This document shows, in pieces, positions 1-5,497 of a DNA stretch of 19,381 nt. Origin of the DNA: Desulfuromonadales bacterium (GTDB taxonomy: Bacteria > Desulfobacterota > Desulfuromonadia > Desulfuromonadales > BM103). Position 1 is the first letter of the stretch, and each line of letters starts with the position of its first letter. The notes below the pieces were generated by a model that searched no databases, had not been told where the DNA came from, and saw only the letters and a list, made by a program, of their open reading frames with translations. The position numbers and the translations under genes are program-made. Where the stretch lies: assembly GCA_030640215.1 (NCBI GenBank), contig DAOWJU010000297.1:1-19381 (forward strand). The letters are read 5' to 3'.

Positions 1-448
1 ATCCTTTGTGCTGAACGGCCCAGCTCATTCGATCTTCTGGCGTCCAATTGTCAATTCCATCCAGAGCTTCTAGTATTTGTTTATACGTGAGCTCAGCATC
101 ATCTAGGCCTAAACGTTGAAGGTGGTCAGCAAACACAGCTAAGCCCCGCTCGCTGCCAAAAGCGACGCACATCTGCTGACCCTCTTGGCTGACAAACTCA
201 ACACCGTGCTTGTGAAGATGGTCAAAATCCAGAGCACCTGTATAGTTCAGCTTCAGAACATAATTGTCTGGGTCTGCGGCGACTTCTTGCCGTGCTTGCT
301 GAATCGTTTTGTCAAGATTGCCAAACAACATCTGGCCGTGCGTTCGTAGATCGCCACGGTTAGGGTGCGGTATATTCATCTTGCGGGTACGTCTATTGTT
401 TCTTAGCAGCTCCCTTTCAATAACAAGGTGTCTGTAGCTGTCTGGCAT
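1..448 (-). CDS. ietS: Subtilisin-like (S8) protease of an IetAS-type system, N-terminal part only
   Basis: The gene enters from the left edge, so only about 149 N-terminal residues are visible and the catalytic Asp/His/Ser lie outside the window. I place the start at the ATG at 448, which is in frame with a later ATG at 379. The extra 23 residues begin MPDSYRHLVIERELL, and they lead into a HGQMLF segment. The Y-R-H-L opening and the H-G-Q-x-L helix are typical of S8 proteases encoded next to AAA ATPases. The ATG immediately follows a TAA triplet and a run of nine G, and overlaps the end of the ATPase gene. In the IetAS pair of the Agrobacterium Ti plasmid, and in related anti-phage pairs, the ATPase acts with the protease. 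That role is inferred here from family and neighbourhood. The subtilase identity rests on N-terminal pattern recognition only. Confidence 0.72.
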   Translation of the reverse strand, partial: MPDSYRHLVIERELLRNNRRTRKMNIPHPNRGDLRTHGQMLFGNLDKTIQQARQEVAADPDNYVLKLNYTGALDFDHLHKHGVEFVSQEGQQMCVAFGSERGLAVFADHLQRLGLDDAELTYKQILEALDGIDNWTPEDRMSWAVQHKG

Positions 449-1446
449 TTACCCCCCCCCTGTTGTAATGTTCGCTGATTCTCCCTCGCAAGGGCATTTT
501 CTAGGTCTTTGATAGTAAGAAATTCTTGGCTACGCAAGATCATACGTTTAACGGCCCGACGAACAACTCGTTCAATATCCGCACCGCTTTTGTTGGCGAA
601 AAGGTTAATAAGTTCGTTTTCATCCAACTCGAACTGGCGTCGAACACCTCGCAATTTGAGCTTGAGTATCTGGCCAGTTTGTTTCGCGCCGGGTACTGGA
701 AATTCGATGGTTTCATCGAAGCGTCGCCAAATGGCAGTATCAAGAATTTGTTCGTGGTTAGTCGCCGCCAAGATCAGGCTTTGCCCTTGATAGGCGTCCA
801 TCATTTGCAATACAGCATTCACGACTCTGCGTAATTCGCCATGCTCACCGCTGTCACCTCGTTCCTTGCCTATAGCATCAAACTCATCAAAAAGGGCTAC
901 CATGGAGTGTTCGGCGATAAAGTCGAATACCCTTCGAAGGTTAGCTGCCGTTTCACCGAGGAATGACGAGACCAGAGCATCTAGGCGAACAATTGCTAGA
1001 GGACGATCCAATTCAAAGGCGATCACTTCACCCGCCAGGGTTTTCCCGCATCCAGGAGGACCACAGAAGATTACTTTGCCGGATGGTTTCATGCCATAAC
1101 TGTGTAGCACATCACTGCGACGATGCTCCTCCAACAATTCTTCAAGGGCTAGCGCGCTTGATTCAGGTAGAATTATCTCTTCCAATGCACGTTGTGGCTG
1201 CTTTATATCAAGGAGAGACAAACCTCGCTCTTTGTCTACTGGAGCGTTTGGTATCAATCGGTGAACATTTTTGGACGCTTGTTCAAGATGCTCACCATAC
1301 AGAATTTGCTCAAGATCGTTGGCAAGCAAATGGTGCTGTTTCTGACGTTCATTTTCGATGATAGCTTCGGAGACACGGCGAAAGGCCGTAGCGTCACCAG
1401 AGGTCCCAGCTTTAATCAGTTGTCTTAAGTTCTTTCCGTTGGCCAT
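403..1446 (-). CDS. ietA: AAA+ ATPase of an IetAS-type defence/stability pair
   Basis: This is a 347-residue AAA+ ATPase. Visible motifs are Walker A GPPGCGKT (residues 129-136), Walker B VALFDEFDAI (183-192), a sensor-1 Asn in AATN (230), the arginine pair in WRRFD (241-242), and a sensor-2-like GADIERVVRRA segment (288-298). The N-terminal ~90 residues are helical and end in the LDIKQPQ linker common in this single-AAA family. The gene is followed on the same strand by the subtilase, which makes the pair recognisable as IetAS-like. The last ~15 codons are doubtful: they come after a G9 tract and overlap ietS by 46 bases. One more G would end the protein at a TAA directly abutting the ietS ATG. 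No strong Shine-Dalgarno sequence is visible before the start. The AAA assignment is certain; the IetA name is likely. Confidence 0.85.
   Translation of the reverse strand: MANGKNLRQLIKAGTSGDATAFRRVSEAIIENERQKQHHLLANDLEQILYGEHLEQASKNVHRLIPNAPVDKERGLSLLDIKQPQRALEEIILPESSALALEELLEEHRRSDVLHSYGMKPSGKVIFCGPPGCGKTLAGEVIAFELDRPLAIVRLDALVSSFLGETAANLRRVFDFIAEHSMVALFDEFDAIGKERGDSGEHGELRRVVNAVLQMMDAYQGQSLILAATNHEQILDTAIWRRFDETIEFPVPGAKQTGQILKLKLRGVRRQFELDENELINLFANKSGADIERVVRRAVKRMILRSQEFLTIKDLENALARENQRTLQQGGGKCQTATDTLLLKGSC
452..460 (-). repeat. G9 homopolymer at the ietA/ietS junction
   Basis: Nine consecutive C on the plus strand read as nine G in ietA. The present length reads through into ietS sequence to a stop at 403-405. 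Ten G would put the TAA at 449-451 in frame, directly before the ietS ATG. Eight G would give a third tail of about a dozen residues. It could be a slippage site or a sequencing length error. Confidence 0.8.
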
Positions 1447-1604
1447 ATCTCATATCCCGATAGTGAATTTCTATAGTTATGTGCTTATTTTACACAAATA
1501 GATTCTATCAAAAGCTTATACACAAAGCTATAACTTCACCTCTGTCCTTTAAGTACCAACAAGTCTGTAGAAAAAGCTTCTCAAAATTCTGGCTTTTCCC
1601 CATA

Positions 1605-1862
1605 TCAATCCTTGTCCCATCCCGCTTTGCCATCACACTGATTGCATCCGGCCCAGTAGCTGTGCTCTATGTCACCCGTATTCAGCGTGTTACACTAGCC
1701 ACACTGACCTATTGACTCAAATACTTCGAAACAGCAGGTACATAAATATTCATTGTCTTCAGTTTCAACAACTGTTTCGTAGCCATCACAAAAGCCACAG
1801 TTTGCTGGGAAAAGTGGGGGTCTCCATCCATTGCCGCAATGTGGGCAGCGCCGGGAATAGGG
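1605..1862 (-). pseudogene. Broken zinc-ribbon protein gene (5' truncated, in-frame TAG)
   Basis: Reading the minus strand from 1862 to the TGA at 1605-1607 gives about 85 codons of a multi-knuckle zinc-ribbon protein: CPHC, CGFC, CTCC, C-G-stop-C and CNQC pairs, with a CDGKAGW-type ending. The single internal stop is a TAG at 1695-1697, inside what should be a CxxC pair. The 5' side has no start codon, because an in-frame TGA lies at 1863-1865 exactly where a repeat begins (1859). The coding pattern is clear from the evenly spaced Cys pairs and the sensible residues on both sides of the TAG. I cannot name the family beyond small zinc-ribbon protein. It is most simply a decayed gene cut at its 5' end by the rearrangement that brought in the adjacent toxin-antitoxin module. 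Confidence 0.65.
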
Positions 1863-1885
1863 TCAGGCCTGAAAGACTGCAAGTT
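1859..1885 (+). repeat. Repeat copy A bordering the RelE/Xre module
   Basis: AGGGTCAGG at 1859-1867 is followed by TGCAA beginning at 1878. A second copy at 2651-2678 has the same AGGGTCAGG and the same 19-base offset to TGCAA, in the same orientation. This copy sits at the broken 5' end of the zinc-ribbon gene. Similar GGGTCAGG-type sequences are common near REP-associated transposases, but no transposase is present here. Confidence 0.5.
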
Positions 1886-2020
1886 GAGCTCGGGGGGAGG
1901 GGCAGATTTCCGTTTAACTCATGTTGGTAGGAGTTTTTTCCTTATTGTTGGTTTAAAAACTCTGACAAGCTTCCAAGTCATATCATTTTAGTGAGCGAAC
2001 TTAATCCACTCGAAAGCAGC

Positions 2021-2060
2021 TTGACATACTAAAGATAGTATGTATACTCAATTTAGTATG
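2021..2060 (+). promoter_or_regulatory. Promoter with overlapping operator for the RelE/Xre operon
   Basis: TTGACA (2021-2026) and TATACT (2043-2048) are separated by 16 bases, a near-consensus sigma-70 promoter. A perfect palindrome CATACTA-AAGA-TAGTATG (2025-2042) fills the spacer, and a third TAGTATG half-site lies at 2054-2060 over the toxin start codon. This arrangement is expected for autoregulation by the Xre antitoxin, alone or with the toxin. Transcription would begin near 2054-2056. Confidence 0.75.
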
Positions 2061-2339
2061 TGGGAAATCTACGAACATAGAAAAGTTGAAAAACAGCTGC
2101 AGGGAATACCTGTCGAAATTCTGAAACGTTACGAAAAATGGAAAGACATTGTTTATGTCTCGGGGCCGGAAGGCCTGAAACGAATCAAGGGATTCAGAGA
2201 CGAAGCACTAAAAGGAGAATGGCAAGGTTATCGTTCCTCAAGACTTAACCTGCAATACCGCGTTATTTATAAAGTTAAACATAGTAAGATTTATGTTCAG
2301 GTCATGAGTGTAACGCCACATGACTACCGGAGAAAATAG
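2058..2339 (+). CDS. RelE/ParE-superfamily toxin
   Basis: This encodes a 93-residue toxin beginning MWEIYEHRKVEKQLQ. The family core GYRSSRLNLQYRVIYK and the C-terminal VTPHDYRRK are typical of ribosome-dependent mRNA endonucleases of the RelE/HigB type encoded before an Xre antitoxin. I chose the ATG at 2058, because the in-frame ATG at 2040 lies inside the promoter spacer and -10 element and so cannot be on the transcript. This start leaves at most a few bases of leader, and no Shine-Dalgarno sequence can be transcribed ahead of it. The antitoxin ATG follows the stop codon with no gap. The gene appears intact: basic residues and the aromatic C-terminus are all present. Family assignment is firm; the exact subfamily (RelE versus HigB) is not resolved from sequence alone. 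Confidence 0.87.
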   Translation: MWEIYEHRKVEKQLQGIPVEILKRYEKWKDIVYVSGPEGLKRIKGFRDEALKGEWQGYRSSRLNLQYRVIYKVKHSKIYVQVMSVTPHDYRRK

Positions 2340-2600
2340 ATGAAAGAATTTACCAAGGCTGAGAAGCGCATTGAAGTCACCGTTGGTGATTCGCTCAGAA
2401 TTATCCGTGAGTTGCAGGAAATAAGTCAAAACGAGTTGTCTCGATGGTCTGGAATTCCACAGTCAACCATTTCTGCGATCGAACATGATCGGACGAAACT
2501 GGGTGTAGAGAGAGCAAAGGTTCTAGCTCGTGCACTCAAATGCCATCCGGCGGTGCTGGTTTTCCCCGGATGGAACCTGGAGCAAGAATCAGCCGCTTGA
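2340..2600 (+). CDS. Xre-family antitoxin of the RelE-type module
   Basis: This is an 86-residue protein with a helix-turn-helix core at about residues 16-70: the recognition-helix stretch SGIPQSTISAIEHDR is characteristic of Cro/C1-type DNA-binding domains. Its ATG abuts the toxin stop codon, with GGAGA just upstream inside the toxin gene, so the two are translationally coupled. The toxin-first order with an Xre antitoxin is the HigBA arrangement. It should neutralise the toxin and bind the TAGTATG half-sites at 2025-2060. The C-terminal PAVLVFPGWNLEQ tail probably contacts the toxin, which is an inference. The reading frame is full length with no defects seen. Confidence 0.88.
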   Translation: MKEFTKAEKRIEVTVGDSLRIIRELQEISQNELSRWSGIPQSTISAIEHDRTKLGVERAKVLARALKCHPAVLVFPGWNLEQESAA

Positions 2601-2629
2601 GGAAAACGGGGACTGTTGAAGTCCCTTCC
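2601..2629 (+). terminator. Weak hairpin after the RelE/Xre operon
   Basis: GGGACT (2609-2614) pairs with AGTCCC (2620-2625), and flanking GGAA (2601-2604) can pair with TTCC (2626-2629). It starts one base after the antitoxin stop codon. There is no proper T-tract, so termination would be weak. It may instead be a repeat-type palindrome. Confidence 0.4.
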
Positions 2630-2631
2630 TG

Positions 2632-2802
2632 TTAAACAGACGTTCGGCCCAGGGTCAGGGGGGCAGGATTGCAAACTTTTAAAGAAGACATTTCGTCTGG
2701 TGAGATGATGATACATGGTCTGGTCTTCTTAATTTCAGAACCTTGTGTCGGATTCAACTGAACTAACCAAACGTCGAATCTCTGAACAGCGGGATTTACC
2801 AT
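2632..2802 (-). pseudogene. mazF: MazF toxin gene, truncated after about 42 codons
   Basis: The minus-strand ATG at 2802 has a good GAGGA Shine-Dalgarno sequence and opens a typical MazF N-terminus: RFDVWLVQLNPTQGSEIKKT followed by RPCIIISPDEM. Similarity stops at about residue 42 (position 2677), exactly where repeat copy B (2651-2678) begins. The last 14 codons are read from the repeat and end at a TAA. Full MazF proteins are about 110 residues, so roughly 60% is missing, including the second half of the beta-barrel. It lies 35 bases downstream of the MazE-like gene, the expected order. The toxin is very unlikely to be active. Confidence 0.83.
2651..2678 (+). repeat. Repeat copy B bordering the RelE/Xre module
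   Basis: AGGGTCAGG (2651-2659) followed by TGCAA from 2670 matches copy A at 1859-1885 in sequence and spacing. It replaces the 3' part of mazF. The two direct copies are 792 bases apart and bracket the intact RelE/Xre operon. Confidence 0.5.
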
Positions 2803-2837
2803 TCCCAGTCCTCGTTATGTGTTAGGGGAGCATCAAG

Positions 2838-3110
2838 TCAATCTTGGTCAACTAGCCCAGCGTCTTCTCTGTGAAGCACTTTGTTAAATTCACTTTTCCA
2901 GTCTTGCCTTGGTTCTCTCACTGGTTTTATTAAAAGCCCTTCTTCTACAACTTTAAAAACTAAGGCCTTATTGCCTAAATGTGCTTGTTCGGTAATTGCT
3001 TTGGGAATCCTCACGCCCTGTGAGTTACCAATTCCGCTCTGTGGAATACGATTCCATAAAAGTGTTGACTGGTCATCCCTCCTTATGCAAAGATACAAGA
3101 CATAATTCAT
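2838..3110 (-). CDS. mazE: MazE/AbrB-type antitoxin (start region doubtful)
   Basis: The central part IGNSQGVRIPKAITEQA followed by VFKVVEEGLLIKPVREPRQDW is a classic MazE swapped-hairpin DNA-binding domain with the start of the toxin-binding tail. The N-terminal ~28 residues before it are not family-like. The only in-frame ATG (3110) has no Shine-Dalgarno sequence. A strong AAGGAGGG further inside sits one base before an ATG in a different frame, which stops after about 20 codons. Either the start has been damaged, or the gene uses an unusual start. The gene precedes the truncated mazF on the same strand. The antitoxin domain itself looks intact, so it may persist as an orphan. It is divergent from iclR, which begins 40 bases away. 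Confidence 0.65.
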   Translation of the reverse strand: MNYVLYLCIRRDDQSTLLWNRIPQSGIGNSQGVRIPKAITEQAHLGNKALVFKVVEEGLLIKPVREPRQDWKSEFNKVLHREDAGLVDQD

Positions 3111-3150
3111 AAGTAGAAATTCTTTCTAGCACCCCTCAAGGTCAGCAAAG

Positions 3151-3936
3151 ATGAGTGACGAAAACAAAACAGCCAACGCTGAAAATGATCGCCAGGTTGT
3201 TACAGCTCTGGCGCGTGGGTTGAGCGTACTGCGCAGCTTTCGTCAGGGAGACCGTTTCCTCGGTAATCAGGAGATTGCCGAGCGTACCGGACTACCCAAA
3301 GCCACCGTTTCCCGTCTGACCCACACCCTGACAGTTTTAGGTTATTTACACCACTCCAAGCGCTTCAGCCAATACAGCCTTGGACCGGCGGTCCTCTCCT
3401 TAGGCTATTCCATGCTCGGCAACCTGGATATTCTTAAATCTGCGCGTCCGCTGATGCAGGAACTGGCTGATAGTGTGGAAGCCTCTGTGTCGTTGGCGGC
3501 TCGTGATGGTCTGCACATGGTCTATCTGGAAAACTGTGTTGCATATGCCAATATGATCACCTTGCGCATCGATGTGGGTGCACGTACCCGAATCGCTAAC
3601 ACCGCCATGGGCAGAGCCCTGCTTTGTGGCCTGCCTGAAGAAGACCGAGCTGACCTGATCGGCCAAATCCGTCAATCCATCCCAAAAGGGGAATGGCAAA
3701 AGATCAAGGCTGGGATCGACCAGGGAATGATTGACTACCGGGAAAAGGGCTTCTGCTTCTCGCTTGGTGACTGGCGCGAAAACGTCAACTCAATTGCTGT
3801 TCCCCTGGTTCAGGCCGATAACTCAGTGTTGGCGATCAACTGCGGTGGTCCAGCGTGGCAACTCAGTGCCGAAAAACTCGAAAATGAGATTGGACCACGT
3901 TTGGTTGAGATCAGCCGTAACCTCGGTAATCTTTAG
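3151..3936 (+). CDS. IclR-family transcriptional regulator of the glutaryl-CoA locus
   Basis: This 261-residue protein has an N-terminal winged helix-turn-helix (about residues 16-75), with NQEIAERTGLPKATVSRL forming the HTH. An IclR effector domain follows (about 90-260), including the family-typical GRALLCGLPEEDR and NSIAVPL segments. IclR proteins often control aromatic, dicarboxylate and acyl-CoA catabolism by binding a pathway metabolite. It is the first gene of the cluster, transcribed in the same direction, 60 bases before the dehydrogenase. It most likely controls the downstream genes; the effector is unknown, and glutarate or glutaryl-CoA is only a guess. No convincing operator was found. 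Upstream is the divergent MazE-like gene, so this is the left edge of the catabolic locus. Confidence 0.88.
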   Translation: MSDENKTANAENDRQVVTALARGLSVLRSFRQGDRFLGNQEIAERTGLPKATVSRLTHTLTVLGYLHHSKRFSQYSLGPAVLSLGYSMLGNLDILKSARPLMQELADSVEASVSLAARDGLHMVYLENCVAYANMITLRIDVGARTRIANTAMGRALLCGLPEEDRADLIGQIRQSIPKGEWQKIKAGIDQGMIDYREKGFCFSLGDWRENVNSIAVPLVQADNSVLAINCGGPAWQLSAEKLENEIGPRLVEISRNLGNL

Positions 3937-3996
3937 ATATTTAAGTACGGTACGACAGAGATACAAATACTCATAAGTTATGCTCAGGAGGTTAAC

Positions 3997-5154
3997 ATGC
4001 AGTTCGGACTCACCGATGAACAGCGGATGATGCAAGAAATGGCCAAGGATTTTGCCCATAAAGAAATCCTTCCCAACCTTAAGGATGATGAGGCGAATCA
4101 CAGGTATCGTCCCGAGCTGGTTAAGCAGATGGCCTCGCTAGGCTTCTTTGGCTGCGCTTTACCAGAAGAGTACGATGGCAATGGTTTCGGTTTTCTCGAA
4201 TCCGTTCTCCTCTCTGAACAGATCGCCAAAGTCAGCGGTTCCTGGCGGCTACCTTTTAATATGCAGAACATCGGTCCCGCTGTAACTGTCAACAAATTCG
4301 GCAGCAAGGAACAGAAGCAACGCTTCATACCTGACTGGGTCAGTGCTGAGTCTTGCGGCTTCTTCGCTATCACCGAGCCCAACTCTGGTTCTGATGTTGC
4401 CAGTATGGGTACCACAGCCACCGATTGCGGTGACCACTGGGAGCTTAATGGCCAGAAGATGTGGATTTCCAATGCCCATGTCGGTGATTGGGGCCTGCTT
4501 TATGCCTTTACTGACAAAAGTAAAAAATACAAAGGGATGACCTGTTTCATCGTCAACCTTAAGGACAACGAGGGAATCGTTACGGCTGCCATTGAGACCA
4601 AACTCGGGTTGCACTGTGCTCCCACCGGAGAGATTGCCTTCACTAAAGCGAAGATTCCTAAGGATTCCGTTCTTGGTGAAGTCGGTCAGGGCTTTCAGAT
4701 CTGCATGTGGCAGCTTAATAACACTAGAATCAGCTGTTCCGCCGGTGCTCTCGGTATTGCCGGAGGCGCCATCGATGCGGCCATTGAGTACGCCAATGAG
4801 CGTACCCAGTTCGGCAAGAAAATCGGAGCCTACCAGATGATCCAGGCCCAGATTGCCGATATGGTTGCCGAGCACGAAGCTGCCAAACTCCTTGTTTATC
4901 GGGCTGCCTGGCTCAAGGATCAGGGATTGCCCAATCAACAACAGACGTCCATTGCCAAACTCTTCGCCTCAGAGGCTGCGGTTCATGCTGCCAGTGACAC
5001 AATGAAGATTTTCGGTAGCTACGGTTTCTCCACAGAGTACCCGGCTGAGCGTTTTTTACGTGATGCACAGTCCTTACGGGTGGTTGAAGGAACCAGTAAT
5101 ATTCAGAAGACTATTATCGCTGGGATCGCTATGGGTGATGTTACTAACCGATAA
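3997..5154 (+). CDS. Glutaryl-CoA dehydrogenase, probably non-decarboxylating (glutaconyl-CoA forming)
   Basis: This is a 385-residue acyl-CoA dehydrogenase with family segments FFAITEPNSGSD (122-133), WISNAH (156-161), RTQFGKKI (269-276) and the catalytic-base region VVEGTSNIQ (362-370, Glu364). Arg84 in SGSWRLPFNMQ aligns with the conserved Arg that binds the distal carboxylate of glutaryl-CoA in human GCDH (Arg94). The residue before the catalytic Glu is Val363. Human and other decarboxylating enzymes have Tyr there, and a Tyr-to-Val exchange distinguishes the non-decarboxylating Desulfococcus multivorans enzyme. The expected product is therefore glutaconyl-CoA, with electrons passed to ETF. 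A strong AGGAGG (3986-3991) precedes the ATG. The genes immediately downstream encode a glutaconyl-CoA decarboxylase, which fits exactly. Substrate assignment rests on these residues and context; the enzyme family is certain. Confidence 0.86.
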   Translation: MQFGLTDEQRMMQEMAKDFAHKEILPNLKDDEANHRYRPELVKQMASLGFFGCALPEEYDGNGFGFLESVLLSEQIAKVSGSWRLPFNMQNIGPAVTVNKFGSKEQKQRFIPDWVSAESCGFFAITEPNSGSDVASMGTTATDCGDHWELNGQKMWISNAHVGDWGLLYAFTDKSKKYKGMTCFIVNLKDNEGIVTAAIETKLGLHCAPTGEIAFTKAKIPKDSVLGEVGQGFQICMWQLNNTRISCSAGALGIAGGAIDAAIEYANERTQFGKKIGAYQMIQAQIADMVAEHEAAKLLVYRAAWLKDQGLPNQQQTSIAKLFASEAAVHAASDTMKIFGSYGFSTEYPAERFLRDAQSLRVVEGTSNIQKTIIAGIAMGDVTNR

Positions 5155-5237
5155 AAGGTTTCCAACTCAGCAAAGCGCATTAAACTGATTCTGTTGAAAT
5201 TTGAAGAACACGCTAAGCCTTTGTAAAGGAGCGAACA

Positions 5238-5399
5238 ATGGGGACTGACTGGTCCAAAGTTATAGAAGTTTTTGGTAGCGGTATTATCGGTGTTTTTCTG
5301 GTCATGATACTTCTGCAATTTCTGACTCAGCTCAGCACCAGAGTGATTGATCTGATCGAAACCAGAAATAATGGCGAGGACGCAGAGCCTGATGCCTAA
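5238..5399 (+). CDS. gcdD: Small membrane subunit of glutaconyl-CoA decarboxylase (GcdD/OadG-like)
   Basis: This 53-residue gene is easily missed because of its size. It starts with ATG after AAAGGA (5225-5230) at good spacing. The protein has a short N-terminus (MGTDWSKVIEVFGSG), one transmembrane helix (about residues 14-31, IIGVFLVMILLQFL), and an acidic polar tail ending EDAEPDA. Sodium-pumping decarboxylases (oxaloacetate, methylmalonyl-CoA, glutaconyl-CoA) have a gamma/delta subunit with this plan, which anchors and assembles the carboxyltransferase on the membrane beta subunit. It sits between the dehydrogenase and gcdB, as expected for such a subunit. Sequence in this subunit class is poorly conserved, so the assignment depends on topology and position. 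Confidence 0.75.
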   Translation: MGTDWSKVIEVFGSGIIGVFLVMILLQFLTQLSTRVIDLIETRNNGEDAEPDA

Positions 5400-5412
5400 A
5401 CAGAACCCGCAG

Positions 5413-5449
5413 GTAGGGGCTAAGCAAGTTTTATCTGCTTAGCCCCTAC
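5413..5449. repeat. 14-bp perfect inverted repeat between gcdD and gcdB
   Basis: GTAGGGGCTAAGCA (5413-5426) is perfectly complementary to TGCTTAGCCCCTAC (5436-5449) with a 9-base loop. No T-tract follows, so it is not a standard terminator. It could attenuate, or protect the mRNA segment encoding the membrane subunit. Its GTAGGGGC/GCCCCTAC ends recur in the repeat block between gcdC and gcdA (GCGCCCCTAC at 6956-6965), suggesting one dispersed palindromic family. Confidence 0.8.
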
Positions 5450-5497
5450 AGCTGAAAAGGTATTTCGGAGATTACCGAAACCCTGAGGAAATGAACC

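Noticed and set aside
1695..1697. TAG as a pyrrolysine codon
   Set aside because: The gene is already truncated at its 5' end, and a Cys-knuckle position is not a known pyrrolysine site; nonsense mutation is simpler.
2040..2057. Upstream ATG of the RelE-type toxin
   Set aside because: It falls in the promoter spacer and -10 element and would not be transcribed.
4249..4941. Minus-strand open frame inside the dehydrogenase
   Set aside because: Shadow of the dehydrogenase; no recognisable domain.
3997..5154. Butyryl-CoA or generic short-chain acyl-CoA dehydrogenase
   Set aside because: The substrate-carboxylate Arg (Arg84), the Val before the catalytic Glu and the adjacent glutaconyl-CoA decarboxylase favour glutaryl-CoA.
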